Source of the DNA: Macrostomum hystrix
Taxonomy: Eukaryota > Platyhelminthes > Macrostomidae
Direction of reading: 5' to 3'
Assembly (NCBI GenBank): GCA_950097015.1
Contig: CATNEN010000015.1
Coordinates: 1,099,501-1,163,500, forward strand
Length of the DNA: 64,000 nucleotides
Shown here: piece by piece, positions 52,121 through 64,000 of the stretch
Layout: each line of letters opens with the position of its first letter
Numbering within the stretch: the stretch's first letter is position 1
Notes under the pieces: generated by a model
What the model was told of the DNA's origin: nothing
What the model saw: the letters and a program-made list of their open reading frames with translations, nothing else
Database searches by the model: none
Position numbers and translations under genes: made by a program

Positions 52121-55100
52121 ATGATAGAATCATCCCAGATCCTCAGATTCAGATAGAATCATCCCAGATCCTCAGATTCAGATAGAATCATTCCAGATCC
52201 TCAGATTCAGATAGAATCATCCCAGATCCTCAGATTCAGATAGAATCATTTCAGATCCTCAGAATCAGATAGAATCATTTCAGATCCTCAGATTCAGATA
52301 GAATCATCCCAGATCCTCAGATTCAGATAGAATCATCCCAGATCCTCAGATTCAGATAGAATCATCCCAGATCCTCAGATTCGGATAGAATCATCCCACA
52401 TCCTCAGAATCAGATAGAATCATCCCAGATCCTCAGATTCAGATAGAATCATCCCAGATCCTCAGATTCAGATAGAATCATCCCAGATCCTGAGATTCAG
52501 ATAGAATCATTTCAGATCCTCATATTCAGATAGAATCATCCCAGATCCTCAGAATCAGATAGAATCATCCCAGATCCTCAGAATCAGATAGAATCATCCC
52601 AGATCCTCTGATTCAGATAGAATCATTCCAGATCCTCAGAATCAGATAGAATCATCCCAGATCCTCAGAATCAGATAGAATCATCCCAGATCCTCATATT
52701 CAGATAGAATCATCCCAGATCCTCAGATTCAGATAGAATCATCCCAGATCCTCAGATTCAGATAGAATCATCCCAGATCCTGAGATTCAGATAGAATCAT
52801 TTCAGATCCTCATATTCAGATAGAATCATCCCACATCCTCAGAATCAGATAGAATAATCCCAGATCCTCAGAATCAGATAGAATCATCCCAGATCCTCAT
52901 ATTCAGATAGAATCATTTCAGATCCTCATATTCAGATAGAATCATCCCAGATCCTCAGATTCAGATAGAATCATCCCAGATCCTCAGATTCAGATAGAAT
53001 CATCCCAGATCCTCAGATTCAGATAGAATCATCCCAGATCCTCAGATTCAGATAGAATCATCCCAGATCCTCAGATTCAGATAGAATCATCCCAGATCCT
53101 GAGATTCAGATAGAATCATTTCAGATCCTCATATTCAGATAGAATCATCCCAGATCCTCAGAATCAGATAGAATCATCCCAGATCCTCAGATTCAGATAG
53201 AATCATCCCAGATCCTCAGATTCAGATAGAATCATCCCAGATCCTCAGAATCAGATAGAATAATCCCAGATCCTCAGAATCAGATAGAATCATCCCAGAT
53301 CCTCATATTCAGATAGAATCATTTCAGATCCTCATATTCAGATAGAATCATCCCAGATCCTCAGATTCAGATAGAATCATCCCAGATCCTCAGAATCAGA
53401 TAGAATCATCCCAGATCCTCAGATTCAGATAGAATCATCCCAGATCCTCAGATTCAGATAGAATCATCCCAGATCCTCAGAATCAGATAGAATAATCCCA
53501 GATCCTCAGAATCAGATAGAATCATCCCAGATCCTCATATTCAGATAGAATCATTTCAGATCCTCATATTCAGATAGAATCATCCCAGATCCTCAGATTC
53601 AGATAGAATCATCCCAGATCCTCAGAATCAGATAGAATCATCCCAGATCCTCTGATTCAGATAGAATCATTCCAGATCCTCAGAATCAGATAGAATCATC
53701 CCAGATCCTCAGAATCAGATAGAATCATCCCAGATCCTCATATTCAGATAGAATCATCCCAGATCCTCAGATTCAGATAGAATCATCCCAGATCCTCAGA
53801 TTCAGATAGAATCATCCCAGATCCTGAGATTCAGATAGAATCATTTCAGATCCTCATATTCAGATAGAATCATCCCACATCCTCAGAATCAGATAGAATA
53901 ATCCCAGATCCTCAGAATCAGATAGAATCATCCCAGATCCTCATATTCAGATAGAATCATTTCAGATCCTCATATTCAGATAGAATCATCCCAGATCCTC
54001 AGATTCAGATAGAATCATCCCAGATCCTCATATTCAGATAGAATCATCCCAGATCCTCAGATTCAGATAGAATCATCCCAGATCCTCAGATTCAGATAGA
54101 ATCATCCCAGATCCTCAGATTCAGATAGAATCATCCCAGATCCTGAGATTCAGATAGAATCATTTCAGATCCTCATATTCAGATAGAATCATCCCAGATC
54201 CTCAGAATCAGATAGAATCATCCCAGATCCTCAGATTCAGATAGAATCATCCCAGATCCTCAGATTCAGATAGAATCATCCCAGATCCTCAGATTCAGAT
54301 ACAATCATTTCAGATCCTCATATTCAGATAGAATAATCCCAGATCCTCAGATTCAGATAGAATCATCCCAGATCCTCATATTCAGATAGAATAATCCCAG
54401 ATCCTCAGATTCAGATAGAATCATCCTAAATCCTCAGATTCAGATAGAATCATCCCAGATCCTCATATTCAGATAGAATCATTTCAGATCCTCATATTCA
54501 GATAGAATCATCCCAGATCCTCAGATTCAGATAGAATCATTTCAGATCCTCATATTCAGATAGAATCATCCCACATCCTCAGAATCAGATAGAATCATCC
54601 CAGATCCTCAGATTCAGATAGAATCATCCCAGATCCTCATATTCAGATAGAATCATCCCAGATCCTCTGATTCAGATAGAATCATTTCAGATCCTCATAT
54701 TCAGATAGAATCATCCCAGATCCTCAGATTCAGATAGAATCATCCCAGATCCTCAGATTCAGATACAATCATTTCAGATCCTCATATTCAGATAGAATAA
54801 TCCCAGATCCTCAGATTCAGATAGAATCATCCCAGATCCTCATATTCAGATAGAATCATCCCCGATCCTCAGATTCAGATAGAATCATCCCAGATCCTCA
54901 TATTCAGATAGAATCATCCCAGATCCTCAGATTCAGATAGAATCATCCCAGATCCTCAGAATCAGATAGAATCATCCCAGATCCTCAGAATCAGATAGAA
55001 TCATCCCAGATCCTCAGATTCAGATAGAATCATCCCAGATCCTCAGATTCGGATAGAATCATCCCGGATCCTCATATTCAGATAGAATCATCCCAGATCC

Positions 55101-58100
55101 TCATATTCAGATAGAATCATCCCAGATCCTCATATTCAGATAGAATCATCCCAGATCCTCATATTCAGATAGAATCATCCCAGATCCTCAGATTCAGATA
55201 GAATCATTCCAGATCCTCAGATTCAGATGGAATCATCCCAGATCCTCAGATTCAGATAGAATCATCCCAGATCCTCAGATTCAGATAAAATCATCCCAGA
55301 TCCTCAGATTCAGATAGAATCATCCCATATCCTCAGATTCAGATAGAATCATCCCAGATCCTGAGATTCAGATAGAATCATTTCAGATCCTCATATTCAG
55401 ATAGAATCATCCCAGATCCTCAGAATCAGATAGAATCATCCCAGATCCTCAGATTCAGATAGAATCATCACAGATCCTCAGATTCAGATAGAATCATCCC
55501 AGATCCTCAGATTCAGATAGAATCATCCCAGATCCTCATATTCAGATAGAATCATCCCAGATCCTCAGATTCAGATAGAATCATCCCAGATCCTCAGATT
55601 CAGATAGAATCATCCCAGATCCTCAGATTCAGATAGAATCATCCCAGATCCTGAGATTCAGATAGAATCATTTCAGATCCTCATATTCAGATAGAATCAT
55701 CCCAGATCCTCAGATTCAGATAGAATCATCCCAGATCCTCAGATTCAGATAGAATCATCCCAGATCCTCAGATTCAGATAGAATCATCCCAGATCCTGAG
55801 ATTCAGATAGAATCATTTCAGATCCTCATATTCAGATAGAATCATCCCAGATCCTCAGAATCAGATAGAATCATCCCAGATTCTCATATTCAGATACAAT
55901 CATTTCAGATCCTCATATTCAGATAGAATAATCCCAGATCCTCAGATTCAGATAGAATCATCCCAGATCCTCATATTCAGATATAATCATCCCAGATCCT
56001 CAGATTCAGATAGAATCATCCCAGATCCTCAGATTCAGATAGAATCATCCCAGATCCTCAGATTCAGATAGAATCATCCCAGATCCTGAGATTCAGATAG
56101 AATCATTTCAGATCCTCATATTCAGATAGAATCATCCCACATCCTCAGAATCAGATAGAATAATCCCAGATCCTCAGAATCAGATAGAATCATCCCAGAT
56201 CCTCATATTCAGATAGAATCATCCCAGATCCTCAGATTCAGATAGAATCATCCCAGATCCTCATATTCAGATAGAATCATCCCAGATCCTCAGATTCAGA
56301 TAGAATCATTCCAGATCCTCAGAATCAGATGGAATCATCCCAGATCCTCAGAATCAGATAGAATCATCCCAGATCCTCAGATTCAGCTAGAATCATCCCA
56401 GATCCTCAGATTCGGATAGAATCATCCCGGATCCTCATATTCAGATAGAATCATCCCAGATCCTCATATTCAGATAGAATCATCCCAGATCCTCATATTC
56501 AGATAGAATCATCCCAGATCCTCAGATTCAGATAGAATCATCCCAGATCCTCAGATTCAGATAGAATCATTCCAGATCCTCAGATTCAGATAGAATCATC
56601 CCAGATCCTCAGATTCAGATAGAATCATCCCAGATCCTCAGATTCAGATAAAATCATCCCAGATCCTCAGATTCAGATAGAATCATCCCAGATCCTCAGA
56701 TTCAGATAGAATCATCCCAGATCCTCATATTCAGATAGAATCATCCCAGATCCTCAGATTCAGATAGAATCATCCCAGATCCTCAGATTCGGATAGAATC
56801 ATCCCGGATCCTCATATTCAGATAGAATCATCCCAGATCCTCATATTCAGATAGAATCATCCCAGATCCTCAGATTCAGATAGAATCATCCCAGATCCTC
56901 AGATTCAGATAAAATCATTTCAGATCCTCATTTTCAGATAGAATCATCCCAGATCCTCAGATTCAGATAAAATCATCCCAGATCCTCAGATTCAGATAGA
57001 ATCATTTCAGATCCTCATATTCAGATAGAATCATCCCAGATCCTCAGATTCAGATAGAATCATCCCAGATCCTCAGATTCAGATAGAATCATCCCAGATC
57101 CTCAGATTCAGATAGAATCATCCCAGATCCTCAGATTCGGATAGAATCATCCGAAATCCTCAGATTCAGATAGAATCATCCCAGATCCTCAGATTCAGAT
57201 AGAATCATCCCAGATCCTCAGATTCAGATAGAATCATCCCAGATTCTCAGATTCAGATAGAATCATTTCAGATCCTCAGAATCAGATAGAATCATCCCAG
57301 ATCCTCAGATTCAGATAGAATCATCCCAGATCCTCATATTCAGATAGAATCATCCCAGATCCTCAGATTCAGATAGAATCATCCCAGATCCTCATATTCA
57401 GATAGAATCATCCCAGATCCTCAGATTCAGATAGAATCATCCCAGATCCTCAGATTCAGATAGAATCATCCCAGATCCTCAGATTCAGATAAAATCATTT
57501 CAGATCCTCATTTTCAGATAGAATCATCCCAGATCCTCAGATTCAGATAAAATCATCCCAGATCCTCAGATTCAGATAGAATCATTTCAGATCCTCATAT
57601 TCAGATAGAATCATCCCAGATCCTCAGATTCAGATAGAATCATCCCAGATCCTCAGATTCAGATAGAATCATCCCAGATCCTCAGAATCAGATAGAATCA
57701 TCCCAGATCCTCAGATTCAGATAGAATCATCCCAGATCCTCATATTCAGATAGAATCATCCTAAATCCTCAGATTCAGATAGAATCATCCCAGATCCTCA
57801 TATTCAGATAGAATCATTTCAGATCCTCATATTCAGATAGAATCATCCCAGATCCTCAGATTCAGATAGAATCATTTCAGATCCTCATATTCAGATAGAA
57901 TCATCCCACATCCTCAGAATCAGATAGAATCATCCCAGATCCTCAGATTCAGATAGAATCATCCCAGATCCTCATATTCAGATAGAATCATCCCAGATCC
58001 TCTGATTCAGATAGAATCATTTCAGATCCTCATATTCAGATAGAATCATCCCAGATCCTCAGATTCAGATAGAATCATCCCAGATCCTCAGATTCAGATA

Positions 58101-61100
58101 CAATCATTTCAGATCCTCATATTCAGATAGAATAATCCCAGATCCTCAGATTCAGATAGAATCATCCCAGATCCTCATATTCAGATAGAATCATCCCAGA
58201 TCCTCAGATTCAGATAGAATCATCCCAGATCCTCATATTCAGATAGAATCATCCCAGATCCTCAGATTCAGATAGAATCATCCCAGATCCTCAGAATCAG
58301 ATAGAATCATCCCAGATCCTCAGAATCAGATAGAATCATCCCAGATCCTCAGATTCAGATAGAATCATCCCAGATCCTCAGATTCGGATAGAATCATCCG
58401 AAATCCTCAGATTCAGATAGAATCATCCCAGATCCTCAGATTCAGATAGAATCATCCCAGATCCTCAGATTCAGATAGAATCATCCCAGATTCTCAGATT
58501 CAGATAGAATCATTTCAGATCCTCAGAATCAGATAGGATCATCCCAGATCCTCAGATTCAGATAGAATCATCCCAGATCCTCATATTCAGATAGAATCAT
58601 CCCAGATCCTCAGATTCAGATAGAATCATCCCAGATCCTCATATTCAGATAGAATCATCCCAGATCCTCAGATTCAGATAGAATCATCCCAGATCCTGAG
58701 ATTCAGATAGAATCATCCCAGATCCTCATATTCAGATAGAATCATCCCAGATCCTCATATTCAGATAGAATCATCCCAGATCCTCATATTCAGATAGAAT
58801 CATCCCAGATCCTCAGATTCAGATAGAATCATCCCAGATCCTCATATTCAGATAGAATCATCCCAGATCCTCAGATTCAGATAGAATCATCCCAGATCCT
58901 CAGAATCAGATAGAATCATCCCAGATCCTCAGAATCAGATAGAATCATCCCAGATCCTCAGATTCAGATAGAATCATCCCAGATCCTCAGATTCGGATAG
59001 AATCATCCCGGATCCTCATATTCAGATAGAATCATCCCAGATCCTCATATTCAGATAGAATCATCCCAGATCCTCATATTCAGATAGAATCATCCCAGAT
59101 CCTCATATTCAGATAGAATCATCCCAGATCCTCAGATTCAGATAGAATCATTCCAGATCCTCAGATTCAGATAGAATCATCCCAGATCCTCAGATTCAGA
59201 TAGAATCATCCCAGATCCTCAGATTCAGATAAAATCATCCCAGATCCTCAGATTCAGATAGAATCATCCCATATCCTCAGATTCAGATAGAATCATCCCA
59301 GATCCTGAGATTCAGATAGAATCATTTCAGATCCTCATATTCAGATAGAATCATCCCAGATCCTCAGAATCAGATAGAATCATCCCAGATCCTCAGATTC
59401 AGATAGAATCATCACAGATCCTCAGATTCAGATAGAATCATCCCAGATCCTCAGATTCAGATAGAATCATCCCAGATCCTCATATTCAGATAGAATCATC
59501 CCAGATCCTCATATTCAGATAGAATCATCCCAGATCCTCAGATTCAGATAGAATCATCCCAGATCCTCAGATTCAGATAGAATCATCCCAGATCCTGAGA
59601 TTCAGATAGAATCATTTCAGATCCTCATATTCAGATAGAATCATCCCAGATCCTCAGAATCAGATAGAATCATCCCAGATTCTCATATTCAGATACAATC
59701 ATTTCAGATCCTCATATTCAGATAGAATAATCCCAGATCCTCAGATTCAGATAGAATCATCCCAGATCCTCATATTCAGATAGAATCATCCCAGATCCTC
59801 AGATTCAGATAGAATCATCCCAGATCCTCAGATTCAGATAGAATCATCCCAGATCCTCAGATTCAGATAGAATCATCCCAGATCCTGAGATTCAGATAGA
59901 ATCATTTCAGATCCTCATATTCAGATAGAATCATCCCACATCCTCAGAATCAGATAGAATAATCCCAGATCCTCAGAATCAGATAGAATCATCCCAGATC
60001 CTCATATTCAGATAGAATCATCCCAGATCCTCAGATTCAGATAGAATCATCCCAGATCCTCATATTCAGATAGAATCATCCCAGATCCTCAGATTCAGAT
60101 AGAATCATCCCAGATCCTCAGAATCAGATGGAATCATCCCAGATCCTCAGAATCAGATAGAATCATCCCAGATCCTCAGATTCAGCTAGAATCATCCCAG
60201 ATCCTCAGATTCGGATAGAATCATCCCGGATCCTCATATTCAGATAGAATCATCCCAGATCCTCATATTCAGATAGAATCATCCCAGATCCTCATATTCA
60301 GATAGAATCATCCCAGATCCTCAGATTCAGATAGAATCATCCCAGATCCTCAGATTCAGATAGAATCATTCCAGATCCTCAGATTCAGATAGAATCATCC
60401 CAGATCCTCAGATTCAGATAGAATCATCCCAGATCCTCAGATTCAGATAAAATCATCCCAGATCCTCAGATTCAGATAGAATCATCCCAGATCCTCAGAT
60501 TCAGATAGAATCATCCCAGATCCTCATATTCAGATAGAATCATCCCAGATCCTCAGATTCAGATAGAATCATCCCAGATCCTCAGATTCGGATAGAATCA
60601 TCCCGGATCCTCATATTCAGATAGAATCATCCCAGATCCTCATATTCAGATAGAATCATCCCAGATCCTCAGATTCAGATAGAATCATCCCAGATCCTCA
60701 GATTCAGATAAAATCATTTCAGATCCTCATTTTCAGATAGAATCATCCCAGATCCTCAGATTCAGATAAAATCATCCCAGATCCTCAGATTCAGATAGAA
60801 TCATTTCAGATCCTCATATTCAGATAGAATCATCCCAGATCCTCAGATTCAGATAGAATCATCCCAGATCCTCAGATTCAGATAGAATCATCCCAGATCC
60901 TCAGATTCAGATAGAATCATCCCAGATCCTCAGATTCGGATAGAATCATCCGAAATCCTCAGATTCAGATAGAATCATCCCAGATCCTCAGATTCAGATA
61001 GAATCATCCCAGATCCTCAGATTCAGATAGAATCATCCCAGATTCTCAGATTCAGATAGAATCATTTCAGATCCTCAGAATCAGATAGAATCATCCCAGA

Positions 61101-64000
61101 TCCTCAGATTCAGATAGAATCATCCCAGATCCTCATATTCAGATAGAATCATCCCAGATCCTCAGATTCAGATAGAATCATCCCAGATCCTCATATTCAG
61201 ATAGAATCATCCCAGATCCTCAGATTCAGATAGAATCATCCCAGATCCTCAGATTCAGATAGAATCATCCCAGATCCTCAGATTCAGATAAAATCATTTC
61301 AGATCCTCATTTTCAGATAGAATCATCCCAGATCCTCAGATTCAGATAAAATCATCCCAGATCCTCAGATTCAGATAGAATCATTTCAGATCCTCATATT
61401 CAGATAGAATCATCCCAGATCCTCAGATTCAGATAGAATCATCCCAGATCCTCAGATTCAGATAGAATCATCCCAGATCCTCAGATTCAGATAGAATCAT
61501 CCCAGATCCTCAGATTCGGATAGAATCATCCGAAATCCTCAGATTCAGATAGAATCATCCCAGATCCTCAGATTCAGATAGAATCATCCCAGATCCTCAG
61601 ATTCAGATAGAATCATCCCAGATTCTCAGATTCAGATAGAATCATTTCAGATCCTCAGAATCAGATAGGATCATCCCAGATCCTCAGATTCAGATAGAAT
61701 CATCCCAGATCCTCATATTCAGATAGAATCATCCTAAATCCTCAGATTCAGATAGAATCATCCCAGATCCTCATATTCAGATAGAATCATTTCAGATCCT
61801 CATATTCAGATAGAATCATCCCAGATCCTCAGATTCAGATAGAATCATTTCAGATCCTCATATTCAGATAGAATCATCCCACATCCTCAGAATCAGATAG
61901 AATCATCCCAGATCCTCAGATTCAGATAGAATCATCCCAGATCCTCATATTCAGATAGAATCATCCCAGATCCTCTGATTCAGATAGAATCATTTCAGAT
62001 CCTCATATTCAGATAGAATCATCCCAGATCCTCAGATTCAGATAGAATCATCCCAGATCCTCAGATTCAGATACAATCATTTCAGATCCTCATATTCAGA
62101 TAGAATAATCCCAGATCCTCAGATTCAGATAGAATCATCCCAGATCCTCATATTCAGATAGAATCATCCCAGATCCTCAGATTCAGATAGAATCATCCCA
62201 GATCCTCATATTCAGATAGAATCATCCCAGATCCTCAGATTCAGATAGAATCATCCCAGATCCTCAGAATCAGATAGAATCATCCCAGATCCTCAGAATC
62301 AGATAGAATCATCCCAGATCCTCAGATTCAGATAGAATCATCCCAGATCCTCAGATTCGGATAGAATCATCCGAAATCCTCAGATTCAGATAGAATCATC
62401 CCAGATCCTCAGATTCAGATAGAATCATCCCAGATCCTCAGATTCAGATAGAATCATCCCAGATCCTCATATTCAGATAGAATCATCCCACATCCTCAGA
62501 ATCAGATAGAATCATCCCAGATCCTCAGATTCAGATAGAATCATCCCAGATCCTCATATTCAGATAGAATCATCCCAGATCCTCTGATTCAGATAGAATC
62601 ATTTCAGATCCTCATATTCAGATAGAATCATCCCAGATCCTCAGATTCAGATAGAATCATCCCAGATCCTCAGATTCAGATACAATCATTTCAGATCCTC
62701 ATATTCAGATAGAATAATCCCAGATCCTCAGATTCAGATAGAATCATCCCAGATCCTCATATTCAGATAGAATCATCCCAGATCCTCAGATTCAGATAGA
62801 ATCATCCCAGATCCTCATATTCAGATAGAATCATCCCAGATCCTCAGATTCAGATAGAATCATCCCAGATCCTCAGAATCAGATAGAATCATCCCAGATC
62901 CTCAGAATCAGATAGAATCATCCCAGATCCTCAGATTCAGATAGAATCATCCCAGATCCTCAGATTCGGATAGAATCATCCGAAATCCTCAGATTCAGAT
63001 AGAATCATCCCAGATCCTCAGATTCAGATAGAATCATCCCAGATCCTCAGATTCAGATAGAATCATCCCAGATTCTCAGATTCAGATAGAATCATTTCAG
63101 ATCCTCAGAATCAGATAGGATCATCCCAGATCCTCAGATTCAGATAGAATCATCCCAGATCCTCATATTCAGATAGAATCATCCCAGATCCTCAGATTCA
63201 GATAGAATCATCCCAGATCCTCATATTCAGATAGAATCATCCCAGATCCTCAGATTCAGATAGAATCATCCCAGATCCTGAGATTCAGATAGAATCATCC
63301 CAGATCCTCATATTCAGATAGAATCATCCCAGATCCTCATATTCAGATAGAATCATCCCAGATCCTCATATTCAGATAGAATCATCCCAGATCCTCAGAT
63401 TCAGATAGAATCATCCCAGATCCTCATATTCAGATAGAATCATTTCAGATCCTGATATTCAGATAGAATCATCCCAGATCCTCATATTCAGATAGAATCA
63501 TCCCAGATCCTCAGATTCAGATAGAATCATCCCAGATCCTCAGAATCAGATGGAATCATCCCAGATCCTCAGAATCAGATAGAATCATCCCAGATCCTCA
63601 GATTCAGCTAGAATCATCCCAGATCCTCAGATTCGGATAGAATCATCCCGGATCCTCATATTCAGATAGAATCATCCCAGATCCTCATATTCAGATAGAA
63701 TCATCCCAGATCCTCATATTCAGATAGAATCATCCCAGATCCTCAGATTCAGATAGAATCATCCCAGATCCTCAGATTCAGATAGAATCATTCCAGATCC
63801 TCAGATTCAGATAGAATCATCCCAGATCCTCAGATTCAGATAGAATCATCCCAGATCCTCAGATTCAGATAAAATCATCCCAGATCCTCAGATTCAGATA
63901 GAATCATCCCAGATCCTCAGATTCAGATAGAATCATCCCAGATCCTCATATTCAGATAGAATCATCCCAGATCCTCAGATTCAGATAGAATCATCCCAGA
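52121..64000. repeat. 29-bp satellite array, ~11.9 kb, open at the right edge
   Basis: About 410 units of the family at 1-2080. The variants here are catattc, gaatcag, atttcag, cattccag, gataaaatc, gataatcc and gattcgg, and the left-hand variant aacaatccc is absent. It meets the 20-bp array directly at about 52120. Long duplicated blocks are visible: the rare variant gattcagctag recurs at exact multiples of 29 bp. Confidence 0.98.

Noticed and set aside
52121-64000. CRISPR-like array of regular repeats
   Set aside because: The units are contiguous without unique spacers, the DNA is eukaryotic, and no cas-like gene is present. It is a satellite.

Overview
The window is animal nuclear DNA. It has spliced genes with GT-AG introns, tRNA-derived SINEs, LINEs, a mariner, several LTR retrotransposon families and very long satellites. 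The minisatellite-rich introns, GC-rich exons and mix of element families suggest a free-living flatworm such as a Macrostomum-like species; that assignment is inference and rests on no single marker.

Layout. 1-2080 is the right part of a 29-bp satellite inside an intron. 2134-12883 (+) holds nine 3'-terminal exons of a nucleoprotein TPR gene (nuclear-pore basket coiled coil). The 5' end lies outside the window, and most introns carry a private minisatellite, a SINE or a mariner. 13373-14926 is a 22-bp minisatellite. 15038-16345 (+) is a two-exon TRAF-like RING/zinc-finger gene. 18000-26300 is a cluster of broken retroelements: a Ty3-type integrase scrap, a 5'-truncated I/Jockey-type LINE split by a compact LTR element encoding only Gag and protease, a Ty3 pol fragment, and an internally deleted BEL/Pao element. 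27624-28166 is a stray copy of one exon from the secreted gene further right. 28934-33192 (-) is a complete LTR retrotransposon with two identical 187-bp LTRs, a 5-bp target duplication, intact gag and pol, and a textbook -1 frameshift site. 34525-37318 (-) is a complete four-exon secreted protein (604 residues) with a fibrinogen-related domain behind a tandemly duplicated domain I do not recognise. From about 38.4 kb to the end the DNA is repetitive: degenerate about 20-bp repeats, a homogeneous 20-bp satellite (42.3-52.1 kb), then the 29-bp satellite again (52.1-64.0 kb).

The host genes (TPR, TRAF-like, fibrinogen-related) have no obvious functional link. The shared theme is repeat dynamics: the same 29-bp satellite at both ends of the window, a young 20-bp satellite beside its decayed relatives, and retroelements of clearly different ages. 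I found no RNA gene, CRISPR array or multi-gene defence-like system. The most novel items are the duplicated domain in front of the fibrinogen fold, the young LTR element, and the Gag-protease-only element.
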